Assembly: GCA_950295325.1 (NCBI GenBank)
Contig: OX485803.1
Span: 58,483,554 to 58,547,553, forward strand
From: Polytrichum commune
Lineage: Eukaryota > Streptophyta > Polytrichopsida > Polytrichales > Polytrichaceae
DNA length: 64,000 bases
Reading direction: 5' to 3'
Under the pieces are notes generated by a model, which saw only the letters and a program-made list of their open reading frames with translations, ran no database searches and was not told where the DNA came from. Position 1 is the first letter of the stretch. Each line of letters begins with the position of its first letter. Position numbers and translations under genes: made by a program. Shown here piece after piece: positions 1-11,374 of the stretch.

Positions 1-640
1 CCTTGGTACAAAACAATGACACCATATTTTATGCACACCAAGAAAGATGCTGCAAACATGTAATTCCAGAGCATGTAGCCTTCCAACATCCACAGTGTAC
101 AACAATGTACAGACAAATATGCTCCTAACTTGATCAAAACAATGATACTAAATCCACCAGCACCCACAAAACTCCTAATACTTCAAGCCTATCAGCACAG
201 CCTATCTCTCCATCTCGCCATGAGTGCCAAAAACCCTGCAACTCCAGGAGCTTAATTCATTCTCAGTATAAAACAATAACACCATATTTTACACAAACCA
301 CGTGACATGCTGCAAACATGTACATCAAGAGTATGTCACCTTCTACAATCCACAATCTAGTGTACAACGAAGGACGTGCAAGGACGTGCAAGGACATTGA
401 GGCCATCAGCCCACCAATCCGCACCATTGCCCACTGTTCTGGAAAGGTGGGGGACCATGGGTGCAATGGGCAGCATCATGGGTCAAACTAGTGTACAACG
501 ATACACAAGAATGGTTCTAACTTGATCAAATGATGATACTAAACCCACCAGCATCTACAAACACTCCTACTAATTCAAGCTTATCAGCACAGCTCCACAA
601 AATTTCCTGAAAACTCTGTGATCCTGTTGGAAATTCAAAC
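1..640. repeat. Diverged direct duplication of about 240 bp
   Basis: Two related blocks follow each other. Positions 1-240 and about 264-600 share the same order of short blocks: a 'caccatatttta' block, a 'gctgcaaacatgta' block, 'agtgtacaac', 'ctaacttgatcaaa', 'gatactaaa.ccaccagca' and 'agc.tatcagcacag'. The second copy is longer because of an extra 117-bp segment at 371-487. No coding signal is seen. This is intergenic repeat DNA of unknown class. Confidence 0.6.
371..487. other. 117-bp insertion flanked by 14-bp direct repeats
   Basis: The segment is absent from the sister repeat copy at 1-240. It is flanked on both sides by the identical 14-mer ctagtgtacaacga (357-370 and 488-501). It starts with a short tandem run of 'aggacgtgca'. 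The precise flanking repeats look like a target-site duplication or a repair footprint. No poly-A tail or inverted ends are visible, so the class is unknown. Confidence 0.5.
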
Positions 641-1186
641 AAAACATGAATTTCAGAATTTCAGAAGGTGAAAAAGGAAAATTGCCTCTGAAATGCTTGT
701 CCAAGGGTCTGAGGAGGGGTAGTCAGCAGCTGCCGCACCACCTGATGAGGCATTGCAGGTGACAATGCGACCACCGCCTCGAGGAAAGCCCACAAACCTT
801 GTGCCCTCATGCATTGTGGAGAAGGAAGATTCCAGCCTCCAAAACCTCGAACGAAGACGTTGGTGTGCATTTGGAGCATAGCTCAGGGGCACTGCTTTTA
901 AAGAAAGGAGGCGAGAGCCCAAGGACAACATGTGTGTTGACGTTGTTGGACATCCTGCCATGGCTGGCTGCTGTGGTAATATTGACCTTCCACCTTCACA
1001 TCACATTAAAGAATGAATGCACAAAAGTGTCATGCACGTCACCTCCAATTTCTTTCTTTCTTTCTTTCTTTCTTTCACCCTCTCATGATGCCACAGATGC
1101 ACCTGGTCTTCCGCCCTGCCACCCCCTGATCCATCCCGCATTCATTCTCCCATCAACGTTTTTGCTCAATCCGCCAACAAGAAAAT
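641..1186. other. Intergenic, no gene seen; (TTTC)n microsatellite
   Basis: No supported coding region is present. A short TTTC microsatellite of about seven units lies at 1049-1076. The open frames here are short and resemble no family I know. Confidence 0.5.
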
Positions 1187-1985
1187 GACGTCCACATCTG
1201 ACATATGAGGACAAGGCTCTACCAACACAGAATCTTTACCATTAAGGAAGATTTTAAAATAAAATTTCTAATTATACCAAATAATAACCCAATCATGAAC
1301 ATTGTTCGACACAAGGAAAACAAATTGGCAGACGATGTCACATTCTTGCACAAACTAAGTAGCTCTAAAACTCCAAAAACCCACTTTGAGAAAAGATTAG
1401 AGTGCCAAAACAGGTCTAACGACAACAAGATCATAAGGTAACAAGAAACTTGACATCCACAACTGACATATGAGGACAAGGCTCGCAAAGACCGATACAG
1501 AGTTTTACCAAAAATGGAAATTTAGAAAATAGCTTAATCAAAATCACACATCGAAACCCAAGCATGAACATGCATCGACGCAAGAAAAACAAATTGGAGT
1601 ACGATGTCGCATTCTGGCACATACTAGAAAGCTCTGGAACTCCATAAACTCCAACTTGAGAAAAAACTAGAGTGCCAAAATAGGTCTAGTTGACAACAAA
1701 GCCGGTAATAAAAAAATTTGACATCCACAACTGACATATGAGGACCCTCGCAAATACCTATACAAGGCTTTTACCATAAATGAATACTTGGAAATCGTTT
1801 CAAAACCCCACATCACCATACCCCACGCTTGAACGTGTATCAACGCAAGGATCACAAATTGGAATTTATCGCATTCTGGAACATACTAAGCTCCGGAATC
1901 CGAGTGAGTGATGAACTCCAAAAACCCCAATTGAGAAGAAAAAAAAATTAGACTGCCAAAAAATAGGTCTAATTGCAAAACGCCA
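1187..1985. repeat. Tandem repeat, about 265 bp x 3
   Basis: Three diverged units begin at 1187, 1451 and 1719, each with 'tgac(a/g)tccaca(a/t)ctgacatatgagga'-type starts split by substitutions. Each continues through conserved blocks: 'tttaccat', 'caa.catgaac', 'acaaattgg', 'gagtgccaaaa.aggtcta'. Spacing is 264 and 268 bp. A fading fourth unit may extend past 1985. Period and divergence suit a small old satellite-like array. Confidence 0.75.
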
Positions 1986-4680
1986 TCTAAAACTGAAAAC
2001 ACGGGCTCCATTACATACCTACCTCAATGATGAGCTCCTTAAACTTCTGCAATTTGAGAGAAAAGTAAAAGAGTTCCATAACATATCCATTTTACACATT
2101 ACCTTTTTGCCCATTGTACTGAAGATCCTAAACCCACAAGGAGTTATTTACTGAAATGGTAAAGTCCAAAGCCCCGTCCTCTACTTACAATGATCTTAGA
2201 TTACGGTACCAAAACAGGACTGATGAGCGAATTTGTGTCCCTACCTACAACCCAAATGAAACTTACCCATTTCACACCTTAGCAGAATCAAGAAGAGCAA
2301 GCAAGCTGAAATACGTAAGTGAGGGATCGATTTCACTTACATTTTGAGTGAGGGATGCTTGAAGATCTGGAGAGTGGAAATTTGAGACATGATTAGAAGT
2401 AGAATGGCAAAAGACGTGTGATTTAATTGTTGTGGGAGTGTGTTTGTACCGAAATGGTGAGATGCGTGGAGGCATTGGGTGGCAACACATGGCAAACTAT
2501 TTATCCATCCTTCATGCCAAAAGTGCCGCCAAGCAAACTCAATCCCAACTTTTTCACCCTTGCTTCTTCACAAAGATATTGTGGAGTGGGTTTGCATACT
2601 GCAATTTAGATTCCATTCTTGACCCCAAGACTCGACCAAGGATGGAATCCACAATCGATATCCCGCAAAGTCCATGATCAAAGGCTAGCTCCACACTCCT
2701 TGAAGGATCTTTGTATCAAGGGCTCCTTCGTCTCAAGTCTTTCTACTAGTTGTTGTGTCACAAAGGCCACTATTCTTCATTACTGTAGGGAACACTAAAA
2801 ACCGCTACTTCAACAGCTTGACATAAAAAAGAAAGGTGGATAGAAAAAAAAATTATATTTATATTTATATATTTCATGAAGCTCATCTATTTGTCAAAAC
2901 TCTACCTGCACTTGATGTCCACTCTTCTTTGGGTTGTGCCTCCACCTTAATGACTCCTTGTGTGTATCAAGGTTTGCTCAATGCCATGCCATGCAAGACT
3001 TTGCTCGGTACAATGATTTTGTAGCATGGTGCACAAATAATTCTAGTGTGAAACAACTTACTTTGTCATGATTCAACGTTCAATTTGTTGGCAAATACGG
3101 TGTTAAGCATTTACAACTTGTGTTCGCATCTCTAGTAGGGTTTAAAGGTTTGTGTCAATGTTCATTACAATGCAACTTGAAGGTTAGGGTGCAAGGATTT
3201 AGTGCAGTTTTGTGAATTTGATTGTAACATCCTCTGGTTCAATCTCTACATTCAACCAGAGAATGAATTGGAACAACTATATTTTCAACCGATGTTCAGG
3301 GAGGGGCTTAGGTGGAATCAATCTATGTTAGAGATTCTCTTTCTCTCCCTCTCCCTCTCAATTTGGGTATTTTAGATGTAGATTGGGTGTGCTACCCCAA
3401 GGCAAAGGAAGAAGGCATGTGAGAGCATGCAAGATGACATGAAATGTTTGCTATGTTGAATATGAATTATGATTTGATAAATATACTTTTCATTATGAAG
3501 AGTGTTGTTTTCTTGACATATAATATCAACCAAGATATCAACCTCCAAGGTCCACAATTATGATCATTGCGCCTGCAAGAATTTTGTCGACTCATGCAAA
3601 TGTTTGGTAGATATTGCAACATGGTTCATTTCCGACACTTCTAGAACACACTTGTATCATGCTATTTGCGGAATTTGTACAAGTCTTATACGAATCTAAA
3701 GATCCCCCTAGATTGATATTGGAATTGGATTGCAAATTCATTCCATCTTAAATTCTCATATGGAATTTATGAGAGTGAGAGAGAGAGATCGTTTGAGGCA
3801 TTTGTTGGTAAATTTCTCACATTTGGTATAGTTTGCATCCTTACAATATATGTGATGAAATACTGTCATGAATGATTGAAATTTGGATGAAAAATCACTT
3901 AGTTAGTGACGATAATTGCAACATTGTAAATCTATAATCTTAAAAAAATCAGAAGGATTGACAAATATTGTTGGTTAACATTTAGTGTTGTTGACGCTAC
4001 ACTAAGGTTTACAATTGATATTGAGCAAGAATATTAGCATTGGTGACACTAAATACAATATTAAGCGTACACCTTTTACACCTATTACTATGGCTCACTA
4101 TAATTTTGGCACACCATGATAATTTTGGTTGATGATTTTTTTTCCCGACCCACGTCATTTTTTAGCTCCCAATATCATATGTTTGAAACTAGGAATATTA
4201 AACCAATTTCTTATCAAAAACATAAAACATTAACGATTGTTTTATCATTTTATATTTCAAGATAAGAGTTTATGGATTTATAATCCATCCTATTTTTCAA
4301 CCCACATATAAAATTTAGTGGACTACAATATTTTCTAATCGTGCTAGCTTTCAGCCCACAACAATAGGTGTAATTGGTCTACCTAGTCTTTTTGACCATA
4401 CCTTGATGTTCTTCCAGTCCTCTAAGATTTTGGCTTCCTTTAACCCTTTCTTGCACCGGGGTCCATTACATGGGATCCTTAAAATTTAAGACCACCTTCT
4501 TTGTTACATTGATTTCAATCCTTTTAAATCAACATTTTTTTGATCGGGCTTTTGCTTGTGTTACATAAGTCCGGCACACATTTTATGGTCTAAGATAATA
4601 TAAAATCCACGGAAATCTCACAAAATCCAATGGTGTCAAAGTTCAATAACCCATGTAGGGGCGACTTTTAAAATACTATT
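1986..4680. other. Intergenic, no gene seen
   Basis: This AT-rich stretch has only short open frames with no recognisable domain, no RNA gene and no clear repeat. It ends at the TTT target-site copy (4681-4683) next to the CACTA-1 left end. Confidence 0.5.
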
Positions 4681-4683
4681 TTT

Positions 4684-4703
4684 CACTACAACAAAACCAT
4701 GGC
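4684..4703 (+). repeat. CACTA-1 left terminal inverted repeat
   Basis: It starts CACTACAACAAA and pairs with the inverted right end at 21389-21408. The preceding bases 4681-4683 are TTT. Confidence 0.85.
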
Positions 4704-4719
4704 TTAATGTCTCGGCACA

Positions 4720-5030
4720 ATTGACTATCCATGTTTATTTAACTGAGGTAGCCAAACCTCATAGTCAGGGTGGTTTTTGTGACTGACCATAGTCCCAAAC
4801 CACCCTTGGTTTTTTTTACTCAACAATCCAATCGCACTTATTGACTAAACATAGTCCACAAAATCAGAGGAGGCATACATTATTGGGAGCAAGCAAACTA
4901 TGCATTGAATATGTTTTTTTGACTTAAGACCCAATCACACATTTAGACTAACTACAGTCTTAAAAACTTGAGGGTTCATACATTATTGGTAGCAAGCAAC
5001 CTATCTATTGCATATGTTGTTTTTTTTACT
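4720..5030. promoter_or_regulatory. CACTA-1 left subterminal repeat array
   Basis: Copies of a 14-bp near-palindrome of form GACTANNNNTAGTC lie at 4781-4794, 4843-4856 and 4946-4959, with further half sites nearby. The same motif fills the right end. In Spm, TnpA binds short subterminal repeats of this kind in both orientations to pair the ends; binding here is inferred from position and symmetry. Confidence 0.7.
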
Positions 5031-5169
5031 CAGTAATTTGTATGCATGCATGGCACATGATCCTACATAAAGTTTGGGCATATCAAATACAGATTGAATT
5101 AGAAGCATGGCTATGTGCACCTTGTAATAACTATTTTGTACGTATGAGATACACAAGCTGGTATGACAT

Positions 5170-6040
5170 TCATTCTTCATCTGAAGATGAAATTCCAAGG
5201 TAATCTGAATTGTCCTCTGAGTCAAACTCATTAATATCTTGCCCCTCATCATTATCATCTGCACTATCATCATGCTCCACATCACCTGCATCTAGTGTGG
5301 GATCTGCCAAGCCTGAATAGTTGCTATCATTCCCTAAGGTCAGACAAGGCACCTCTACCATTTTATCCTTGGCACATTCTACTCTTCGACTGCGAGGCTC
5401 GTTCTTCAGAACCACTTTCCATCCAGGTTCATTGCCAGGATCATTTGAGAAAAAAACTTGCTCAACGTGGATAGGAAATGCAAAAGAATCTTCAGAGATG
5501 GGTAACATATGATTGAAGTTCACCAAAGTGAACCCATACTCATCACGTTTCATCGTAGCCCCTGCTCCTCTATGATTGGCTCTCACCCAATTGCACAACA
5601 ACATTATCACACACGTGGTACCATAGTTTAATTCCAAGATCTCCTCCACATAGCCTACATATTCAACCTCTGCTTCAATGGGGTTCCTGTCATTTACACT
5701 TGAGCGACACGTTGTCCCAAATACAGCTGCAACTCCAGAATCCATGGTAACCAAATTGGTCTCAGCACTCTTCACACAGATGTGATTTCCATATGCATAC
5801 ATAGACTGGTATGCAGTAGCTTTCATGGTAGGAGGTATGCTCAATTGAATGACCTCCTCTTCTATGTTCTCTCCGTCGTTGATTGCTTTGGAAATGGCTG
5901 GTAATATCCAATTTTCATAAGGCGGCAACGGCCTCAACTCATCTGGATATTGCAACCTTGCCCTCCCTCCCCTCCTCCTATGACTATTCTGATAGTGCAA
6001 TCGAGCTATGCCTTGAGCTTCCACAGCGTCTTCGTACCTC
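5170..6040 (-). CDS. tnpD: CACTA-1 tnpD last exon, DUF4216 domain
   Basis: This is the C-terminal exon of the transposase, ending at a stop at 5170. The minus-strand acceptor reads GATGGCAG before 6040, and its phase fits the donor at 6218. The DUF4216 signature is clear: a 'YVGYVEEILELNYG' segment, 'LLCNWV', 'DEYGFTLVNFNHM' and 'VEQVFFSNDP', in the same order as in the matching exons of CACTA-2 and CACTA-3. The last roughly 60 residues are very acidic (D/E/S-rich). The role of DUF4216 within CACTA transposases is not established. The exon itself is open. Confidence 0.85.
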
Positions 6041-6218
6041 CTGCCATCAAAAAGTTAGGTATAAAAGTCACGAGGGCATTTGATTTTGGCAATATTGTAA
6101 GAAATCACATATATGATAGGGTGTATTATTCACTACATGCAATATGAAATACAACATACGATCTTCCATACAACATGGGCCACCTATGCTAAAATGAAAA
6201 CACAAAATGAAATCTTAC

Positions 6219-7117
6219 TTTTTCCAAGGTTGTAATGCGGCTGCATTTTTCAAGACAAACGATTGTGCCCAATCCCTCAAGATAGCAGGCATAAGCCTGT
6301 CATGCCCCTCTCCTTCAGGCATTTCATCATACATCTTGGGATCTTCACGGTCATCCCATACTCGCGTCTTTGTGCTCTTGGAATCTCTTATGTACTCTGT
6401 ACAAAATCCAAGCGATTCTTCGAATGAGTACCCCTCAGCCATTCTCCCTTCCGGCCTTCCCCTATTTCGCACGAAATTCTTCAATGTCTTCATGTACCTT
6501 TCTATAGGGTACATCCATCTGGTGTGCACAGGACCACATAGGTCCAACTCCTCTACTAGGTGGTACATCAGATGTGTCATTACATTGAACAAAGAAGGCG
6601 GAAACTCTTTCTCAAGGATACACAATGTCATTGCAGCCTCTTCTCTTAGTTCTTTCATACTGCTTGGATCCAAGATTTTGGCACAAATGCGTTGAAATAC
6701 ACGACTCAGGCGAATGATTGCAAGCCTTGGTCCCTTCGGCAGTATAGTGCGAACACATAAAGGTAGGACCTGTTGCATAAGAATGTGATAATCATGGGCT
6801 TTTAAGCCCTTCATTTTGTTAGTCTCAGGGTGTATTATTCTTTTCAAAGAACTCGCGTATGAAGTGGGGGCCTTCAACTCCTGTATTATACCCACAAATG
6901 TTTGTCGTTCATCTGCGGTCATCACATTAGGTGCAGGTGGTAGCTCTAGTTCTCCATTCCCCAGGGGAATGGGCCACAAATTTGAGTGTATGTTCATAGC
7001 AACCATGTCTCTCCTTACAACCACTGTATCTTCTTCACCAAAAAGAATGTTCATTAAGTGCTCAACGAGATTTTTCTCGCAGTGCATCACGTCCAAAGTG
7101 TGACAAATAAGAAGATC
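6219..7117 (-). CDS. tnpD: CACTA-1 tnpD exon, DUF4218 domain
   Basis: The acceptor TTTTTACAG precedes 7117, and the exon ends at a strong GTAAGA donor (6218). It contains the DUF4218 hallmarks 'LDVMHCEKNL', 'LKAHDYHILMQQVLP', 'LEKEFPPSLFNVMTHLMYHL', 'GPVHTRWMYPIERYMKTLK' and 'RPEGRMAEGY'. CACTA-2 and CACTA-3 break this region with an extra intron after 'LMQQ', whereas here it is continuous, which separates CACTA-1 as a different subfamily. The exon is open along its length. Confidence 0.87.
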
Positions 7118-7400
7118 CTGTAAAAACCAAAATAAATTATCAATTATGTTACATACTTAGATTGGATACAAGCCTTCTTCATACTGCTATATTGGATTAT
7201 GTTGGATCAATCATTTAAAATGTTGCGCCATACATCTATACCATAATTAGTCTAAAAACAAATCAATGCTATAGACTACACTAAACATTTGACTATAATG
7301 CGTCTTAAAATAATTTACAAGCTCATAATTGGTTTATTTGACAATCTTTAAGACTAGAGTATTTGTTGTGCATAAAGAGCAGAGTTTCAGATAAATGAAC

Positions 7401-8933
7401 CTTCTAGTAAGGGAGTTTCCATAGAGCACACATTCTTTTCATTCCATGCTTGTGTACAGGGTCATTTCGGGCTCCAGGTCTTCCCCCTTTGGCAATCCAT
7501 TCATCCCGTTCAGTAGCATTTCTTATAATCTCGTCTGTCAAGAGTGCTCGTGGTTTTGTCCTCTTTTCTATCTTGCCATTGAACCAACTTTTCTTCTTCC
7601 GGTAAGGATGTGGGCGAGCGAGTAGGCGTCTATGACCGGTATAGATCATTTTCCGCATTGGTTTCGAGTACCTTGCAATTGTATTTGGCCCGCAATTTGG
7701 ACAAGCCTTGTAACCCTTGGTTACACACCCTGAAACAAGACCTAGGGCTGGGAAATCATGTATGGTCCACATCAAAACAGCTCGCAACAAGAAGCGATGG
7801 TTACCATTAATTGCTGCAACATCATATGCCCACACTCCTTGCCATAGCTGGAGAAGTTCTTCAAGGACAGGTGCTAAATAAACATCAAAGTTATGATCCT
7901 TCACAGCTTCTTTCCCATGAATGATGAGAGCCAACATGACGAAAAATCTTTTTGTCACAAGCCATGGAGGTAGATTATAGTTTAAAAGTACCACTGGCCA
8001 TATAGAATGTTTCAAGTTAAAATCACCAAATGGGTTCATCCCATCTGTGGCTAAACCCAATCGTATGTTACGGGTCTCAACAGCAAAATCCGGCCACATA
8101 TTGTCAATGTGCTTCCAAGCCTTGGAATTTGCTACCGATCGCACCAAATTCTCATTTTCTGCACGTGTTTCAAGAGATCCTGTATCTTTTGGTCGATTAT
8201 GTGCATGATGTTGCATAAGCCCAGCTATGGATTTGCAACGGTACATTCGTTTAAGTCTTGGGATCAAAGGGAAGTGGCGAAGTACTTTTCGCGGGACTGT
8301 GGACGATCCTTCCACATATCGGCTGCAATCGCACTTTGAGCATTTGTCAAGATCCTTGTGCTCCCCTTGATACAATATGCATCCATTTTCGCAAGCGTGT
8401 ATAGAGTCATAGGTCAATCCAAGGTTTTTTAGAAATTTTTTGGCTTCATATCTTGATTTCGGCAACAAATTGCCTGGCTCCAAGATATCCTCAGAAAGGA
8501 GAGTTAATAACTCATCTACATGGCCATTCGTAGTACCATGCACTGTGCATGTATTAAGAATAAGCAACACAGCCTGTAAGAGCTTCACTTTACTCCCTGG
8601 ATACAAAGGAGTGTTAGCCCACTTAAGTAATTCATCCAAATTGGGGTCCACCACAGTTTCTCGTGAGTCCAATGTATGCCCATCCTCATCATTTTCCACC
8701 TCATCAGGGATGTCATCTTGGTATGAGCTATTCCCATGGACTTCGTCATAGCGGATAAATGCTTCATTGCACATGCGATGCAACTCAGTTTCAGGATCTA
8801 TGTTTTCATTGAATGAGCATGTACAAGGTGCTTGAATTCGATTGCCATGACGACCCAATGTATAGGGATATTCACGATTTGACAGTGAATAAGGATCACA
8901 ATCCAATGGCGCCAACTCGGGATCCGGTCCTTG
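7401..8933 (-). pseudogene. tnpD: CACTA-1 tnpD main exon, Tnp2 transposase domain, with premature stop
   Basis: About 500 codons of Tnp2 transposase core on the minus strand. Visible landmarks are 'ENGCILYQGEHKDLDKCSKC', 'RKVLRHFPLIPRLKRMY', 'RLGLATDGMNPFGDFN', 'WTIHDFPALGLVSG', 'CPNCGPNT' and 'GHRRLLARPHPYR', in the order known for the family. An acidic linker precedes the core. Near the end the conserved 'LPYW' motif reads LPY-stop: TAG at 7406-7404 replaces the TGG seen in CACTA-2 and CACTA-3, just before the GT donor at 7400. The upstream boundary is uncertain; the frame is open to about 8933 and a possible acceptor AG lies just inside it. The single stop probably inactivates the protein. 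Confidence 0.85.
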
Positions 8934-9051
8934 CCAAATTTTGAAATTAAATAATAAAGTGTAAAGTTCTCAAGTCAACCAAGACAAAAATATAATGTTT
9001 TGAAATTTATAGTAAAAAAAGGTTATTTGGTCCATTGCTAACCTCAAAGTC

Positions 9052-9653
9052 TCAAAAATTTACTTTATAGTATGCAAATAGTTCTTCTCCTGCTTTGATA
9101 GGCTTAATTGACCTAATCATTACATATCCCCATTTTTTCTTGTTCCATGGTCTAGGATCCACATCATGATATTCCCAAGTGACATTCTCAATCGCCTCAC
9201 ACCTATCAATAGAGCTATTGATATAGCCTGCAATATTCCATTTTTCCACATCCCCATCAATGTAAAATATTTTTTCCGCTTTCAATGCATAGCATTTTAT
9301 TCTTGGAAAATAACCTTGCATCTTCTTGTATTGGTTGGTTGTGTAGCAAGGCCCCGTAAATGGAATCAATTCTTCTTCTGCTTCCAAATTTTGAAGTGTA
9401 AATAAACCCCAACCCATGTACGGAATGTGGATATTCTAATTTCCCATTGACGGTTCCACCATGTGAAGGGGGTCATCCGTGGGATTGGTAGAGTAGGCCA
9501 TTGGCCATAGTTCTTCCCCACGTCAAAATTGACCAATTGGGTTATGGCCTTAGGCACAAATGAAGCTGACATTTCTTGTTTGGGAAAGCCTTCCCTAAGG
9601 AAAGCGTTTAATGCCAAGCTCATTGATTTTTTCACTTGTGGACGATGTTTATC
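9052..9653 (-). pseudogene. SET-domain exon inside the CACTA-1 transposase gene (frameshifted)
   Basis: After a TGTAG acceptor, codons run from 9653 in one frame to about 9425, then continue in a second frame to a stop at 9052. One inserted base near 9424-9428 would join them. The second part reads as a SET domain: 'MGWGLFTLQNLEAEEELIPF' fits the start motif (G-x-GLF ... E), 'YIDGDVEKWNIAGYINSS' fits the N-H-S region (here N-S-S), and 'IKPIKAGEELFAYY' fits the C-terminal GEEL-x-Y motif with its tyrosine. SET domains usually methylate lysines. It sits between the transposase-associated exon and the Tnp2 exon on the same strand, with a phase-0 donor GTGAGT upstream. Whether it is spliced into the transposase or is a separate captured gene is open. 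The other two CACTA elements lack it. Confidence 0.72.
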
Positions 9654-9768
9654 CTACACCATACATAAATGCAAAATATCAAGCTTTGATGTCCATGTTA
9701 TGTACATTATGTTGCAAACAATGAAATTAATCCAACTATCAACATTGCATGAATAAATAAAAACTCAC

Positions 9769-9969
9769 CAGAATTGATTGTGTGAAGAATTCGTCACGCT
9801 TGAACTTTCGGAGATGTGCTCGTATCGTCGTTCGGTTGAGCACCTGAGAACCATGACATTTGTTGCATGGACAACGATATTCATGCAGCTTAAGACGATT
9901 TGCTTGTAGTTCTTCCCTAGCACAAAGGGCAGCCTCCATGGTATTGGGATCAAGTTCCCCTTCCACCAT
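9769..9969 (-). CDS. tnpD: CACTA-1 tnpD first exon, transposase-associated zinc-binding domain
   Basis: The exon starts with ATG at 9969 and ends at a perfect GTGAGT donor (9768). It encodes about 67 residues with 'YRCPCNKCHG', the C-x-C-x2-C cluster of the Transpos_assoc domain found at the start of plant CACTA transposases, followed by 'FFTQSIL'. CACTA-2 and CACTA-3 have the same cluster fused directly to their Tnp2 exon. Next in frame after the intron is the SET exon at 9653. Confidence 0.75.
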
Positions 9970-10345
9970 GTTTGTTGTAACAATTATTAGATAATACCAT
10001 AATAATTATATTGATACATTATGCTAATATACATATTAGTATGCCACAAAATTTATTAAAACACTATTTACCATGTAGGATATGCAATACATAGGTCTTT
10101 GTCATGTAAACTAAGGTTAGTCAATAGATGCTTAATTGACTACATAAGTCACAGAGGTGCTTATAAATATTGTTTTATTGACTGGATGTCACATATTGTG
10201 AGTCAAAAGGTAACTTATTGACTACATAGGGTATTTAAAATTTGAATTTCAAAAAGTGACCTAAAACGCGCCCTTCACATGCACGATTTTTGTGGTTCGA
10301 TGTTGTCAACTCATCCAACCCAGTTTGTGAGTTAGGTCATTGGCT
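9970..10345. promoter_or_regulatory. Divergent promoter region of CACTA-1 with GACTA half-sites
   Basis: The space between the two start codons (9969 minus, 10346 plus) holds several copies of the element's TTGACTA / TAGTCAA half-site at about 10115-10230 ('gttagtcaat', 'aattgactacat', 'attgactgg', 'ttattgactacat'). Finding end-type sites next to the promoters recalls Spm, where TnpA also binds the promoter region. No TATA box was assigned. Confidence 0.5.
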
Positions 10346-10714
10346 ATGGCAGAAGGTGAGGAGGTTCATGCTTATGAGCATCTGAGAAGGCAAAAGATTG
10401 CAAGGAATAATGCATTTCTTGCATCATTGAATCTTCCCACTTTGGAGAAGTCCAGGTGCGTGTCTCCCTAGGGCGACCAATTTTAGTACTTACTTGTAGG
10501 TAACTGTTAGGTTGAGTGTCGCGCCCTTCACATGGCCGAGTTTTGTGCTGATGGCTGAGGGTTGGGATGAGTGTTTTGGTTCTTGAAGCTGCCTTTTGAA
10601 GTTCTTGAAGCCGCCTCTTGAAGTTCTTTAAGCCGCTTCTTCAAGTTCTTCTGCTCTTCTTCTTCTCCTCAAACCCTGGTCTTAAGACTTAAACCCTTGC
10701 CTGCCTTGCCTGAT

Positions 10715-11370
10715 TGTAACTCTTGTTTGAGATAGTCATTGTTTTGTCTTGTTGATACCCTAGCCCTTGTTTGACTCAAAACCCACAATTTCAAACCCTT
10801 AGACTCAAAACCCACAATCTAAAACCCTTAGACTCAAACCCTGATTGTATGTCTTAGACTCAAACCCTTGCCTCAAATGAGTTCTAAGATGATTGTATGT
10901 CCAACTCTTGTTTGAGATGGTCACTGCTTTGTCTTGTTGATACCCTAGCCCTTGTTTGACTCAAAACCTACAATCTCAAACCCTTAGACTCAAAACCCAC
11001 AATCTAAAACCCTTAGACTCAAACCCTGATTGTATGTCTTAGACTCAAACCCTTGCCTCAAATGAGTTCTAAGATGATTGTATGTCCAACTCTTGTTTGA
11101 GATGGTCACTGCTTTGTCTTGTTGATACCCTAGCCCTTGTTTGACTCAAAACCTACAATCTCAAACCCTTAGACTCAAAACCCACAATCTAAAACCCTTA
11201 GACTCAAACCCTGATTGTATGTCTTAGACTCAAACCCTTGCCTCAAATGAGTTCTAAGATGATTGTATGTCCAACTCTTGTTTGAGATAGTCACTGCTTT
11301 GTCTTGTTGATACCCTAGCCCTTGTTTGACTCAAAACCCACAATCTCAAACCCTTCGACTCAAACCCTTG
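10715..11370. repeat. 185-bp tandem repeat, about 3.5 copies, in tnpA intron 1
   Basis: Matching points ('gatagtcattg' / 'gatggtcactg') fall at 10731, 10916, 11101 and 11286, giving an exact 185-bp period with very little divergence. Units contain several 'aaaccctt' words and 'ctcaaaccc' blocks, so they look telomere-like at a glance but are not telomere arrays. The high identity suggests recent amplification. Confidence 0.9.
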
Positions 11371-11374
11371 TTTG

